A DNA stretch of 64,000 nt from Adiantum capillus-veneris (GCA_014529385.2 CM043968.1:131682018-131746017); one strand, 5' to 3'. Shown: positions 20,141 to 33,375, counted from the first letter of the stretch. Translations and numbers: made by a program. Notes: a model not told the origin generated them from the letters alone.

Positions 20141-20985
20141 ATGGGTGACAATAACCAAGCGAGGAGAATGAACATTGATAACTTTGATTTTTCACATGAA
20201 GGTGCCGATTATGATGCCCCCGTGTTTGTTAATTATCTTGTCACTTGGTTGCAACAAGCTATGGGCAACCCCACTTTGCAAGAGAGCTTACGAGGCCTCT
20301 GAAAGAGACCCCCAAAAGAAGACTCTCTCCCATACGAGAGGAGGAATCCAAAGATCAAGAAAGCAATGCATCCCTAAATTCCTCCGAAGATGTGGCTCCA
20401 CGAAGAAGGAGGACTAAATGATCGCCAACTCCTCCCAAGAGGAAACGGTTAATCATAGTCCTTCTCCTGATCACTCCAAAATGGGAGAGGAAACCAAGGA
20501 AGAAAAGGGCAAGAAAGAGGTCACCCTCTTCTCCTTCTTCTTCACCTTCCTCCTCTACCGATGAAAGCTATGGCTATTCTCCTAGAGAATATAAGAGGGG
20601 AGGACATCGCAAATCTTACCCTACATGGCGAAGGTCACAAAAGCTCAAGAAGTTCAAAGAGGGAGGAAAGAGTATCTCTTTTCTCACCTATGATGGCACC
20701 TTTGCTGCTACCAAAAAATTATTGGCCTTCATCCAATAATTTGATGCGGCCTTTGGATACGAGGGCTTCATGGAGTCCTCCAAGCTACGCCATGTAGCTA
20801 TCAACTTCCAAAAATCGGCTCGTCAATGGTGGGCTAGCCTTCGAGGCAATGGCGAAGCCCCAAAGACATGGAAAACTCTACGAGTTTCCATCATGAAGAA
20901 ATTCCTTGCAAGTGATGCAAAGGACAAAGTGCTCACCGAATGACGGAGTTTAAGGCTTCTCTCTCATGAGTCTATCCACAAATAT
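20141..20985 (+). pseudogene. gag: Ty3-2 gag, 5' part
   Basis: Starts at the ATG at 20141 (MGDNNQARRMNIDNFDF) and reads about 50 codons before a frameshift near 20290. Highly basic and serine-rich sequence follows (SPSSPSSSPSSS near 20525-20560), then the capsid core: KKFKEGGKSISFLTYDG (about 20650-20700), AFGYEGFMESSKLRHVA, SARQWWASLRGNG near 20815-20855. A TAA stands where Gln is expected at about 20738, and a TGA at 20941 stands where Trp is likely (LTE.RSLRL). Confidence 0.82.
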
Positions 20986-23082
20986 GTGGACAAGTTTTGG
21001 GATTTACATCTCAAGGCCATTGTCTTTCAAAAGATAGACTTTGCTGAGCAAAAACAACAATTCTGTGCGGGATTACTTGAAGAGATGGCCGAGTATGTCA
21101 ACTCTCAACGACCTGACTCTATCAACGAAGTAATCCACCATACCATGGTTGCTTCATGCATCAATTTCCAACAAGGGGTTAGACGGAATGTCAAACCCAT
21201 GGAAAATAAAGACAAAAGTGATGTAAAGGAAAAAATTAATGCCCAAAATTTTTCCCACGGCCATTCCAACAACGACAACAACAATCCGTCCAAGGAGAAA
21301 GGAATTTACAAAGGTAAAAATAAACTCTCTCTTGAAGAGCTTGAAACTTTTCACAAGGATCACAAATGTTTTAAGTGTGGGGAGCAAAGACATGGCTATC
21401 GTTCTTGGACCAAAAGAAATGCTCGCAATGAGACTCCTAGAGCTTCCACTATCGAAGCTCCAAAAGAGGATACTCATTGCAAAGGATCACCTCTCTCCTA
21501 TACTTGGGGAAAGGTAAGGGAGCATGATGCTTTCATCTTGTTTGACCCTGGTTCTACTCTCAACTTCATATCAATGGAGTTGGCCACCAAGTTGGGCATT
21601 CAAGCTTTTGAGATGGGAGATGCTGTAACTGCTAATGTTGCTTTCAAGGGACAGCAAGCCTCCGTTACTCCCTTGATTGGGAAGTTGAGGCTTCATGTCC
21701 AAATCTATGTTGACAAAGAAGACTTCTTCATCTCTCCTCTCCAACATGAGGATGCTATCCTAGGGATACCATGGTTCAACCGCATGGCTACCAACATGAA
21801 GTTCCCTGAAAGGAGAATCTACTTCACCTACAGGGGAAAGAATATGTATAAAGATACTAATGAGTCTAATCGTACTATACCACTTGTAAATCCTCTCGCC
21901 CTTGATAAATCAATGAAAAGATCAGTTTCTGCGTACATGATTTTTGTCAAAGAATCCCTAAAAGATCCTAATGTTTCATCAAATGTGAATGGTAGGAATC
22001 AAGAAGCGTTAGACTTGTCTAACTTTCTAAAAGGATTCCAAGATGTGTTCATTGATGATATCCCTATGGACTTACCTCCCAAACGAGGGGATGATGACCA
22101 TCGAATTGAGCTCCTATCAGGAAGCTCACTGCCTAACAAACCTCCCTATCGAGTTTCACAAGCTCAACAAGAGGAGATCATGAGGCAAGTACAAGAATTG
22201 GTAGACAAAGGAATGGTGAGGTCTAGCTCCTCTCCCTTTTGCTCTCCAGTCCTTTTAGTGCAAAAGAAAGATGGTACATACCGCATGTGTGTGGACTATC
22301 GCGCACTAAACCATATCACTATCAAAAACCGATCCCCCGTACCTCGGGTAGAAGATCTGTTTGATAAGATACAAGGCTCTATCTACTTCAGTAGGACTGA
22401 CCTTAAAAGTGGCTACCATCAAATAAGGATAGTGAATGAAGATATCCTAAAGACCGCGTCTCGTACAACGTTTGGCCTTTATGAATATCTAGTCATGCCT
22501 TTTGGTTTGACTAATGCACCAGCTACATTCAATCGATTAATGGAGAAAATTTTTAGACCCTATCGCAATTTCACTGGAGTGTTCTTTGATGATATCATCA
22601 TCTACTCCAATTCCTTGGAGGAACACAAGCAACATCTCCAAGTGATTTTTCAAGCATTAAGGGAGAATAAGCTTTTTCTCAATCAAAAGAAAAGTGAATT
22701 TTTCCTTCAAGAGATTCAATACTTAGGTCATATTATCTCTCGAGATGGTATCCGTATGGATCCATCAAAGTTGGAGGTAATAAAAGCATGGCCTAATCCA
22801 AGGAATCTACATGAGCTAAGAAGCTTTATTGGTATGTGTGCATACTATAGACGCTTCATAGCAAAATTCTCTCAAATAGCAGGTCCATTAGATGACTTAA
22901 CAAAGAAAAACGTTAAGTATTCATGGACTGCTAAGGAGCAAAGTGCTTTGACAAGATCAAAGAGAAGCTTATCTCCCAACCAGTCCTTATGCTTCCGGAT
23001 CTCTCAAAGCCATTTGAGATCCAATGTGATGCTTGTGGTGATTGCCTTGGAGCAGTCTTGCTTCAAGAAGGGCATGTCATAG
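20986..23082 (+). pseudogene. pol: Ty3-2 gag end, protease and reverse transcriptase
   Basis: A 698-codon open stretch. First comes the capsid end (FCAGLLEEMAEYV). The nucleocapsid knuckle at about 21367-21408 reads CFKCGEQRHGYRSW, so the last Cys of CCHC is Trp (TGG at 21406). The protease active site is FDPGSTLNFIS at about 21541. RT follows: [59 protein letters not shown] and the FFDDIIIY catalytic box near 22582-22605. The frame slips near 22950 just before RNase H. RT itself is uninterrupted and looks catalytically complete. Confidence 0.9.
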
Positions 23083-23384
23083 CATATGAGAGCCAAATGC
23101 TTTTAGGAGAAAGAGCTGTTAGCTGTTCTACATGCTCTAGACACATGGAAGCACTATCTATTGGGGACTCCATTCATCTTACGAACAGACCATCAAAGTC
23201 TCAAATACTTCATGACCAAATAAAGCTTTTAGACAAACAAATAAGGTGGGCAAATTTTCTTTCACAATCTAATTTCCACATTGCTCACATTGCTGGTAAG
23301 CACATTCAAGTGGCTGATGCACTTTCACGGGAAGAAAGAGGAACCATTCACCTTGTAGGATGGTTATCTTGTCCATGGCAATAG
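22989..23384 (+). pseudogene. pol: Ty3-2 RNase H
   Basis: Reads in a different frame from RT: MLPDLSKPFEIQCDACG, LGAVLLQEGHVIAYES, then a degraded middle and IRWANFLSQSNFHIAHIAGK, VADALSREER. The first catalytic Asp (CDACG) is kept. The middle, where EKELLAV and TDHQSL are expected, is altered by compensating small indels. Confidence 0.82.
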
Positions 23385-24720
23385 GCTATGTGTTACCCAC
23401 TCCCTTCGTGAGAAAGTCATGTATGAATCCCATGCTCCTCCCTATGCGGAGCATAAAGGCATTCAACCTACTCTTCGAGGAGTAGAGATGTACTTTTAAT
23501 GGCCTACCATGAAAGTGGACATACGAGAGTATGTTTCAAAATGTGTAGTATGCCAAAAGACCAAGTATGATAGAGCGAAGCAACATGGATTACTCCAGCC
23601 ATTGCCAATTCGTAATTCACCATGGGAGAGTATATCCATGTATTTTATCTTTGGATTACCAAAATCTATCCATGGGAATACGGGAATATGGACAATAGTC
23701 GATAGGTTTAGCAAACAAGCACACTTTATCCCTGTCAAGAAGACTATTAAGGCGCACCAAATGGCAACTCTCTTCATATCACAGATTTTCAAACACCATG
23801 GATTGCCAACATCCATCGTGTCAGATAGAGATCCTAGAATGACCAGTAATTTTTGAAAAGGTCCCTTCGAAAATCTAGGTACAAGATTGAATTTCTCTTC
23901 GGCCTATCAGCCACGAACGGATGGCCAAAGTGAGATAGCCAATCTTACGATTCTTGATCTACTAAAGACCTATGTTACAGAAGTAGATCAACGCTCACAA
24001 TGGGAAAAGTACTTACCCCTTGTAGAGTATGCGTATAATAATATTATCCATATTTTTACGAGAAAAGCACCTTTTGAAATCGTAGAGGGAAGACCTAAAA
24101 GTCCCTTGCGACTTAAAGTACATGGGAAGATCTTCGTTGCCGATGAGTATAGCCGTGAATTTCAAACATCTTTTCAAAAGATTAAGGAGGCTATATCCAT
24201 CTCCCAACTAAGGCAAAAAGCTGCTGCTAACAAGCACAGAAGGGTCTTAACATTCAAAGAAAATGATTGGGTCTTACTTAAGTTTCCTAAGGCTCGATTG
24301 AGGCAAACGACGATCAAAAATCCTACGGGCCATCAAAAGTATTATGCTAAATTAGCAAAAAGATACTATGGTCCTTTTCAAATTTTGAAGCCAATCAATG
24401 AGGTGGCTTATCAACTCAAGTTACCTAACCATTGGCTCATACACAATGCTTTTCATGTGAGCCTACTCAAGCCCTACAAAGGAGAGCCTCCAAATGAACC
24501 AATTATTGAAGACCCTCTCGAAATCGAAGATCAAGAAGAGGTACTACAACCCGAAGCTATCCTTCGGCATGAAGACAAGGTACTACCACATGGTAAGATT
24601 AACTGACGGTATCTTATTAAGTTCAAAAGTTATCATTTTGAAGATGCTAGATGGATGCAACGAATCCAGTTTAAGGATAGTATGAACCTTGTCAACGCTG
24701 ACAATGCTACATTAGAGTAA
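23385..24720 (+). pseudogene. pol: Ty3-2 integrase and chromodomain
   Basis: The zinc finger has EHKGIQ.., CVVCQK. A TAA near 23497 interrupts MYF.WPT. In the catalytic core the first Asp is Tyr (SISMYFIFGLP, TAT at 23641-23643); the second, VSDRDPRM, and the Glu in TDGQSEIAN are kept. A TGA at about 23854 (SNF.KGP) replaces a Trp. The C-terminal part ([24 protein letters not shown]) is intact, and the chromodomain ([14 protein letters not shown].., RYLIKFKSY) is cut by a TGA near 24604. It is a clear pseudogene of normal length. Confidence 0.9.
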
Positions 24721-25073
24721 CCAAATGTACATGTTTCTTTTAAATGATCAATGTTTTTGTCTTGTAAAACTAATTCTCGCTTTATTGTGCACAAATTTAA
24801 GTAGTATGCATACTAAGAATCATGTTTGGGATGCTGACGTCTCTCAAACACCATGTAGAATTTGTCACTCTACTTGGGAGGATGAAATGGAATAAAGAGC
24901 AGACATGCTTGTGGCAGCTATATATGTCTCCCAAGCACCAAATGGATTATTCATCCATCTTGGAATGATGTCGTAGGGTAAAAAGGGATCCTCTACCCGC
25001 TAAGACAAATTGACTAATAACTATGACTTTATCTCTTTTACCTCATAGTCGAGGACGACTATGATTTCAAGAA
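24721..25073 (+). other. Ty3-2 3' non-coding region
   Basis: About 350 bp without coding. It ends CGAGGACGACTATGATTTCAAGA before the 3' LTR, which resembles the last part of the Ty3-1 pre-LTR block but lacks a strong purine run. Confidence 0.6.
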
Positions 25074-26547
25074 TGTGCTCTCTATTATTAAATATCTAAT
25101 ATCTAACCAACCCAAATGATTTTCTTATATTAAATTGATTATTTAATATGGGATAATAAACGGGAACAAGGGTTAGAATATAGACATGTGCTTATGGATC
25201 TATCTCAACACGGGGCCAATGGTAAAAGGATCCAAATGAGAGATGGTCTGTTAAAGAGTAAGGTTAACTAATGAAGCTTAAAAGACCTTAGGGTTAGCTT
25301 CATTAAAGACCTCCAATGGTTAGTGTTAAAAGTTCTTTGACCTTAAGCAAACTAGGGCTGAGCTTTAGGTGGGAACCCGACCTAAACTTAAGCAAGCTAG
25401 GGCTGTGCTTGAGGTGGGAACCTTAAGCAAGCTAGGGCTATGCTTGAGGTGGGAACCCGACCTAAACTTAAGCAAGCTAGGGCTGTGCTTGAGGTGGGAA
25501 CCCGACCTAAACTTAAGCAATCTAGGGATGTGCTTGAGGTGGGAACTCCACCTAAGCTGTTTGTCATGCTTGATGACTAAGGTACTTGAGGTACTTGTCA
25601 CATTTAACGTGGAAGTTGCTTGAGAATCTTCCTATGCATGGGGGGTAAGATGTTTGAGTCAAAAAGAGAACCTACACCCTTAATGAGGAAGTTGCTTGAG
25701 AAACTTCCTATGCATAAAAATCTCAAAGTTAGAGAAATTCTAAAAGAGCACATGGGACACATGTCAGACTCTCACTAAGCTTAACCACATGGTGTGCTTG
25801 AATGCTATTGGTTGGGCTAAAGAGGGGTCCAATGAGCTTCTACTTCCATCTAACAAATATCTAGATATTTTCAAGCTCTCTCTCTCTAAGGGGTAAGGAG
25901 GACACTTGTCAAAAGACTACCCATGTACTTGACTGCATGCTGCATGTGATTGGCTAGGGGGAGAGGGGTCCAATGAGATTGCAACATGTAGAAAGGTCAC
26001 CACTCGCCCAAAGCAAGGAAGGGGGGTGCTAGGGGGATATACTCCACACACATACTCATTTGCAAGGCGATTCTCACTTGGTGAAAGTTGAGGAACACCA
26101 CCTCCTTCTCCAAGCTTGTGAGAGTGAAAGTTGGCTATGGAATGCAAGTCCAACCAAGAGTGAGGCTTCAATGATTAAGCTTGCCATCTTCTCCATCTTC
26201 ATTACTATTCTATTATGTATGCTAGCAAGAAGAGTAATGATAAGTGAGGAACTATTTCTTTCTCCTATGGAATGTTTCTTCTTCCTCTTCCCTATCCTCA
26301 TTCCCCGCTAGCTCTCTCCACCTTCGAAGGTGTTTGAGGCGTTGGGATAGTTAATGCTTTCTTCAAGTTTATGTTATTCTGGTGATGCATGAAGCTTTCC
26401 ATCTTCATTGCATCACCTAGGTTACAAGGAACACAAAGATTGTATTGTACCAAGTCTCTCTTGATGGGAGAAACTACAATACAAATGCCTATTGGAGGGG
26501 GGACCGGCTCCATATGAATCCGGTCCTCAACTATTTTCATGTTCTCT

Positions 26548-26588
<41 letters not shown>

Positions 26589-26744
26589 CAAAAGTATTGT
26601 TCATTCCAAGTTAACTAAGTACCATGTTTATGTTGCTACCATCAATTAAGTTCAACCGCTATGCTCACAAAGAATCTTTCAAAAGTGCTTCACCTAATTT
26701 CCTAATTCCACTACTCTCAAAGTTCATAGGCAATTTCCATTACA
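25074..26744 (+). repeat. 3' LTR of Ty3-2
   Basis: 1671 bp. It matches the 5' LTR but has about five minisatellite units at 25345-25560 rather than three, a shorter (CT)n near 26552-26585, and small deletions such as the loss of part of the CTTGTGAGAGTGAAAG region near 26130. Confidence 0.9.
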
Positions 26745-26805
26745 CTCTCTCTGTCTCTCTCTCTCTTTCACACACACACACACACACATACACACACACA
26801 CACAT

Positions 26806-26836
<31 letters not shown>

Positions 26837-27150
26837 TGATGAATCGAATGGACCATTCTCAATTTCTCAACAGTCTCACTCACACACAAAAGCTTGCAAT
26901 ATCAGCAACATCGCATCCCCTCTCTCTCTCTCTCTCCCCCCCCCCCTCCCCCACACACACACACATGAGCACGCACACGTAATGTGTGTAGGATATCCAC
27001 AACAAATAGCTAAACTTCTTTCGCTGAATCATCGAGCTCGTTGTGCGTCATTAATGCAATGTAAAAGTGGAAGGCCTTCGTGCAACACTCTAACACCTCA
27101 ACGAATGGCACGTCGACTCTGTCTCTCATAGACACACACACAAAGGTAGC

Positions 27151-27196
<46 letters not shown>

Positions 27197-27200
27197 AAAC
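26745..27200. repeat. Microsatellite cluster right of Ty3-2
   Basis: (CT)n and (CA)n runs at about 26745-26836, a CT/C-tract/CA composite near 26922-26966, and (CT)n(CA)n at 27153-27196. No gene is visible. It seems to be the continuation of the microsatellite field that Ty3-2 entered. Confidence 0.88.
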
Positions 27201-28385
27201 ACGAATATGTGTATCTAACTATTGACCTTCAAGCATTGTGATCGAAGATCACTTACGACATGGAAGATCCGTGCAAGCCTCCAAAGAGAGGTTTATTGGG
27301 TGACATAGAGGGAAGTTCTTTATAGCCTTCAAAATGAAAAGTGAAGCCACCCTTTAAATGACTTTTAAAAGTAAAAGTAGTTCAGTGTTGAAATTTGAGG
27401 GATGGAGTGAAACTCCATGGCCTTCCCATATACATGATAAATATAGTACTAGGTTCTTTTGACTTCACATTGGCACTACTCAAAAGCCCTTTCATTTTCT
27501 ACTATCTTAGTACTTACCCTTCACTTTTGGATTTGAAATTAGATTCTTTTAAAGGTTCTCTTTGAAATGAAGAAGTGTGACATGTAGAGGGTCTCACACG
27601 AATATGTGTATCTAACTATTGACCTTCAAGCATTGTGATCGAAGATCACTTACGACATGGAAGATTCGTGCAAGCCTCCAAAGAGAGGTTTATTGGGTGA
27701 CATAGAGGGAAGTTCTTTATAGCCTTCAAAATGAAAAGTGAAGCCACCCTTTAAATGACTTTTAAAAGTAAAAGTAGTTCAGTGTTGAAATTTGAGGGAT
27801 GGAGTGAAACTCCATGGCCTTCCTATATACATGATAAATATAGTACTAGGTTCTTTTGACTTCACATTGGCACTACTCAAAAGCCCTTTCATTTTCTACT
27901 ATCTTAGTACTTACCCTTCACTTTTGGATTTGAAATTAGATTCTTTTAAAGGTTCTCTTTGAAATGAAGAAGTGTGACATGTAGAGGGTCTCTCCTTGAA
28001 AATTTTAAGCTCCATTATAAAGAGTATAGATAGATGGTCCAAAGAGAGGTTTATTGGGTGACATAGAGGGAAGTTCTTTATATCCTTCAAAATGAAAAGT
28101 GAAGCCACACTTCAAATGGCTTTTAAAAAATTGGAGGGTTGGAGTGAGCCTTCCCATATATTCCCATATATATGATAAATATAGTACTAAGTTCTTTTGA
28201 CTTTACATTGGCAAGGACTTAAAAGCCTTTTCATTTTCTACCATCTTAGTACTTACCCTTCACTTTTGGATTTCAAATTAAACTTTTTATAAGGTTCTTT
28301 TTGAAATGAAGCAGAGTGTGACATGTGGAGGGTCTGTCCTTCCTTGAAAATTTTAAGGTCCATTATAAAGAGTATAGATAAGAGT
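27201..28385. repeat. ~397-bp tandem repeat, two full units and a third diverged
   Basis: Unit 1 is 27201-27597 and unit 2 starts at 27598 with ACGAATATGTGTATC; the two are almost identical. A third copy at about 28038-28330 lacks the first ~75 bp and is more diverged. A spacer CCTTGAAAATTTTAAG..AGTATAGATA follows units 2 and 3 but is missing after unit 1, so unit 1 is probably the younger duplicate. No coding is apparent. Confidence 0.88.
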
Positions 28386-31300
28386 TTAAGAGCTGAGTCC
28401 CGCTATGTGGAAAATGATTTAGCATGTTTAAGGCCTTAATTTGTAAAATAGTAATCCCACTAGCAAAGCTTTTTGGGTAAGTAGTTGCTCAAAATAGGAA
28501 AAGGGGAATGTGTGCTTCATCTAAATGTAAGGAGGAAGAGGAGGAAGAATTCTCATTGGTTAGTCAAGTTCCATCTCTCCTAATACAAAGAAATTCACGT
28601 ATATTACTTGTATAACTAGGATTTGGGGAGATGTTCCTTTCACCTTGCTAAATCAATATGGAGAAAGCAAGACACCTATTTTAACTAATTTTATAAATAC
28701 CACTAATCATATAAACCAATAGGGGAACTCGGCCGTAAATTCCTTGTAGAGTAGTCTTACTATAAAAGTGTGGAAAAGTTGTCTGACACCAAAGAAATTC
28801 AGCATTGTCACTCGTGAGTGTCTCCTGAATTCTCTAAATACTTGGAAAAAATTTGATATTAGTTGCACCACTATTTTCTAGGAAGTTGTTCCCCAAATCA
28901 TACTAAAATTACAAAAGGAGAGTGTGAAGGCAATTTAGCAGCTTTTTCTTGATCCAACTAATATTACAAATCCATAGTGGGACCCAGCTCTAAAATAAAA
29001 TACATAAATTGAAAGATTCTTCTCTAAGGTAACCTCGTCGCCCATCGCTTCTCTCTCATTGCTTTGATGTGCCCTCTGTCCTTGTCATGTCCACCTGCCC
29101 TTGTAGCCTTACTGCCCCTTCCTTCTTCTCTCATTGTCCCCCCCCCCCGGCATACATATCAACCAAAGCACCCTCTAGCTGCACAACACCTGTCTCCAAT
29201 AGCCCCTGACTAGAATTCTCCTTGTCATCTCACCAATGTCAAGTCTTGCATAAGGTCACAGACCTTCCTATAAGTGGTCACATTTTGAGAGAGTTTCCTA
29301 CCTATGCAACAAGTATTGTTGCAAATTAGACCCTCATGAAGAGGAGGGGGGGGGGGGGGGGGGGGGGAGAGAGAGAGAGAGAGAGAGAGAGAGTTGTTGA
29401 TGACCTTATCTTGACTATAGATGATCATAAAATTAAAGGGGCATTAGCAAAGCTAATGCTAGTAGTCAAATGTTGCATAATGCTAGTGGTATTTCATGAG
29501 AGTCACAATCTCCATATTTGCATCTATGCAATTGATAAGGTTAGGAAAACACTACAATATGTGTATTGTTGATCTGATAATTCGATTAGATAGGGCTTGA
29601 TCTTGAAATTGTTTATCTTAGCATGATGGATGACATGCTCCTTGAGAGAGTGCACATAGCAAAGTTTCCAATTGCACTCCCTTTGTCAATGGTGCTACAA
29701 TCGTGAAATTAGGAACTACTATCCTATGGTAGCTTTCCTAATTGGACTACTAAGTGAATATCCATCAATGCAAGTCAATCTTGAGATGAACTAAGTTAGG
29801 GGAGAAATTCTCATGGGGCACATACTTGTGGAGAACTTCTCTTCTATCAACTTTAGTTAAGTGGGGAAGGAAAGGTTTTCTCCACACTACCATCGTTGAG
29901 GCCAGTTACAATGTTTCTTCCTTGATGGAAAATTTGTAGTTTTTTCCTAGATTAACTTGTGAGGGTGTCAAAGCACTCATTTGTGATGGAGGTCATAAGC
30001 TTGGAAACCCTTTGGCTATCCATTCTAGACTTTGATTTCTTGAAATAAGTGTCCAACTCGACTTTCTTCAAATTGGTGTGGGATTATTAGCACCTAATTT
30101 TCCCCCAACTTTGTGTATGGAAACTTGCTAGGGATATTCCCAAAATGGATTCCCTCATGTTTTGACTCCTCACTTGCTCTTCTCCTTTAACTTGCTCAGT
30201 TGCATCTATAGCCATGATATCCCTAGATCTTACAAATATCAACCATTTTCATCTTTGGACTTTAATGAAAATCTTCAAGGTTTTTGAGTCTACTTCAAAG
30301 CTCACTTTGGTCAATGGGCCATCACCTCGGCAATTTCCTCAACCATGTGTATCACTCAGTCTCTCTAGTCGTGTTTAACACTTCATTGGGTCTAAGTATG
30401 TTCAAAATGCAAAAGTTTATGATCTTCTCTCAAAGAAACTCACCCATCTTCCTCTCTACTCCTTGCCCTTAGGATTGCTCCTTAGGAACAAGTGCATCAT
30501 CTTCTTGAATCCATTAACAAGGCATCTCAAGATTGAAATTACACAAGCCTCTGTATGAAGACCATTGAGTGTTACACAAGCTACCAACCCTCAACCATGT
30601 TTTCCTTAGGATGCGTTCTCTGAAAAATAAATTGCTTGGAATTCTTCATCAAGCACTTCAAGAAGAATATCCATTTATTGTGAACAATGTCAACCACTAT
30701 CACTCCAAGAAGAACGTCTATCTATTGTGAAAAACTCCAACCACTTCCACTTGCTGACATTTACACACTAAATCATCAAAACACTTGCAAGGAAGTACTC
30801 CTCTATCGTGCACACAACCTCGATCAAATCTAGGTGGGCTTGTTCAATGGAATGCTTGTGGATCTCCTTTAAAGGTATCCACCTAGCCAACTTGCTTACT
30901 CTAGAGATGGTTTCCCTTATATCATCCATGAGGCAATCCTTATGCCGCTCAAGAAAAAAATTGCAAGAACTTGTGCCAATCGTGCAATTTTAGCCTGTCA
31001 AAAGGTCATCATCCCCCTTGTGAATGTTGTCTTCAATCTATGTATGCAATTTGTGGGAGCCTTGAACTAAAAAATATTCCTTTTAACTTATCTCTCCTTC
31101 GCTTTGTGCAACACCATTGGTGATTTCGCAAAGCTACTTCATTTACGTTTGTTTTGGTCATAATTGAGCCATGCGACCCTACTCTTGCAAGTTGTCCCTT
31201 TGGCCCTTGCTGTCATTTTTGCCAACCATGTTCTTCCACGTAATATTCACATTCTTTAAAAAAACATGCATAGTGAAAAGCAAAGAATAGATGATAACAT

Positions 31301-31716
31301 CACCCTAGTATGATAGTTCATGTAGTATGAATAGCCTCATCATGCCTAGTGGTGTCGTACATTTTTGATCCACACCTCTAGTAGTCGCTTGCCTATAATA
31401 ATTGTTGCGCATGTTGGTCTAATCACCCACCACAAAGCTCATGCTTGTCTGCTACCTACCTCACATGCCCTTTGAAGATGGTATTCCAAAGCACACTTGC
31501 GTAATGTGCATAAATGATTGTCCATACAATGCACATGCGTGGTAGCTAGATATGGATAAACCTGATGTAATTAAGTTGAAAAAGTTCATGGATTTTCTAC
31601 CATAAACCAAAAATTATGCATAAATAGCTTCCTGAATGGGATCACAATGTTTACAATCAGCATTTTCCCTACGTTTTCATAGCCTAGCTAGTCAGGCATG
31701 GTCCACATGAAACTTC
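28386..31716. other. Unassigned 3.3 kb
   Basis: I recognise no gene or element ends. It contains a C10 tract (29141-29150), a G25-like tract running into (GA)n at 29343-29393, and AT-rich sequence. A short minus-strand frame near 30810-30985 reads DCLMDDIRETISRV and has reasonable codon texture, but it is about 57 codons long and matches nothing I know. Confidence 0.5.
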
Positions 31717-31721
31717 CTTGT

Positions 31722-33375
31722 TGTAAGTGTGCAATGCGTACGTGTGCAATTGTAGGAAGGGGAAGAGGAGAGAGACACGGTGGACTAGGAGGCAAGAAGC
31801 ATTCACTCCTTATTCCTTTATGTATATAAATAATAAGGGAGTAGGTTAGTGAGGTCACTGGGCGGCCAGACACCGGACATCCGGCCCAAGGCAAAGGCAT
31901 ATCTGTCTTTAACCCCAACAACCTCCCACTTAAAGACAAATGTGCCGACAAGTGGTTCCTACTAGCTAAACTACTAGTATATACAAGAAAATAGGTGAAA
32001 GACTCTCTCAATCTATGCCCACTAGCTTGCTCACTCAATCTACATGCAACCGTATCGGCTCTAGTGATAGGTGAGCACGTGAATCCATGCTAAATCTTGC
32101 ATGCAAATCTTGTAGACATCTTGTATGGTATGCATAGCTCCACAATGCATCATGCTAGTGTTAGTCATCATACGATTGAGAATCCTTGTTGCAAATTCTC
32201 CCATTGTAACTGTTAAGTTGGTGGGCCTGCCACCACTAGTAGGTCGTACATGAGACACCTCAACATTGATGAAATTTGTGCAAACATGGCTATACTAGGC
32301 TCCTCAACACTACATGTATGCACTATATTATCAAGACTACTCATCATGTATGGATGTGGCATCGTCGACACTGGGATGGTTGCACCCTCCCTCTCATCCA
32401 TAGGTAGAATTATTGTCTTGGCATCAACTCATCAGCCTCTAGCATAAGAATTTTAAAGAACTCCATGTCCATCATCTTTGCATTTGCTTATGTCTCCGGG
32501 GAAGAGACCCACTCTACCTCTATCTACACAGACTCTAATGGCACTTGCTGTGTCTCACTAGAGAACTACTGCTCTACCCTTGTCTCTACAAAGTCTATTG
32601 ACATGTCTTGCACATATAAAAGCTCTATATTATGAGCATGGTGGAGCTCACTCACAAAGGAGACACATCTTGTCTCTCGTTCAATGCATGTCAGCAACAA
32701 AATTGAGACTATGTTGTCTCGTATCTCAGATACATGCATAGGATATACCAAGCCACTCCGAGCTCCCCTGGCAATCTGTAGTGATCCGTAATGCATCCAG
32801 AACGATCTCTAAGCAGTTTCTGACACCCACAATCTGCTAACTATTTCACTAAGATCAAACATTGTCTCAGCCGATGAACATATTGTACATGTCATAGCAT
32901 GTAGGATGCACCACTAGGTAACAACAAGCAAGGATCTTCTGCACATACAATGTCAAACTTTGAAGCATCGGCCAAGTGCACACAACCAAATTTCCCACTA
33001 GAGAAAGTGCTAAACCCTCGTTAAAGCACTCACAATGTGAGTGACGTGGAAAATTGCACCCTCATCTAGAAACCAACATGAAGAAGTGCCACCTCTTAAA
33101 GACATGTAAGCAAGAGGAATGCTAGAGGTGAATATGGCATCATTGTCACTGGCATACAAAGCCACCACTCTAGTAAGTGCACAATGCATGTGTGTGGTGT
33201 GTAGGAGGGGGAAGCGGAGAGAGAAACAGTGTGTGGGGTGGAGCAAAGTGGGAAGAAGCACTTGCACCTTCTTCCTTTATGTATATAAAGAATAAAGGAG
33301 AGGTCAGTGGGCAACGGCTAGATATCGATCGTTTGGGGCAGGGTAAAGCCATATCCGTCTCCTTTAACCCCAACA
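31722..33375 (-). mobile_element. Non-autonomous copia-like LTR element, 1.65 kb
   Basis: Direct repeats 31722-31920 and 33172-33375 share ACTCCTTATTCCTTTATGTA/ TTCTTCCTTTATGTATATAA-type sequence and end TTTAACCCCAACA. Perfect 5-bp duplications CTTGT lie at 31717-31721 and 33376-33380. Read on the minus strand the LTR begins TGTTGGGGTTAAAG and is preceded by a polypurine tract CTTTAAGTGGGAGGT (31921-31935), the same tract as in Copia-2. The 1.25-kb interior has no gag or pol that I can see, and no clear initiator-Met site. It would be mobilised in trans by a copia relative. Confidence 0.82.

Larger units (their letters stand above)
18091..26744 (+). mobile_element. Ty3-2, chromodomain Ty3/gypsy element
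   Basis: Second full-length Ty3 chromovirus, of a lineage distinct from Ty3-0/1. LTRs are 18091-19726 and 25074-26744, both TGTGCTCTCT...TTTCCATTACA. The order is PBS, gag, protease, RT, RNase H, integrase, chromodomain. The flanks are ACACA and CTCTC, so no clear target duplication remains; both flanks are microsatellite sequence that could have slipped. The LTRs differ by scattered substitutions plus repeat-number changes. The coding region has stops and frameshifts, a lost zinc-knuckle cysteine and a lost integrase Asp, so the copy is inactive. Confidence 0.92.

Noticed and set aside
27201-28330. CRISPR-like array
   Set aside because: Units of ~397 bp in tandem, without short repeats and unique spacers, in a plant-like genome.
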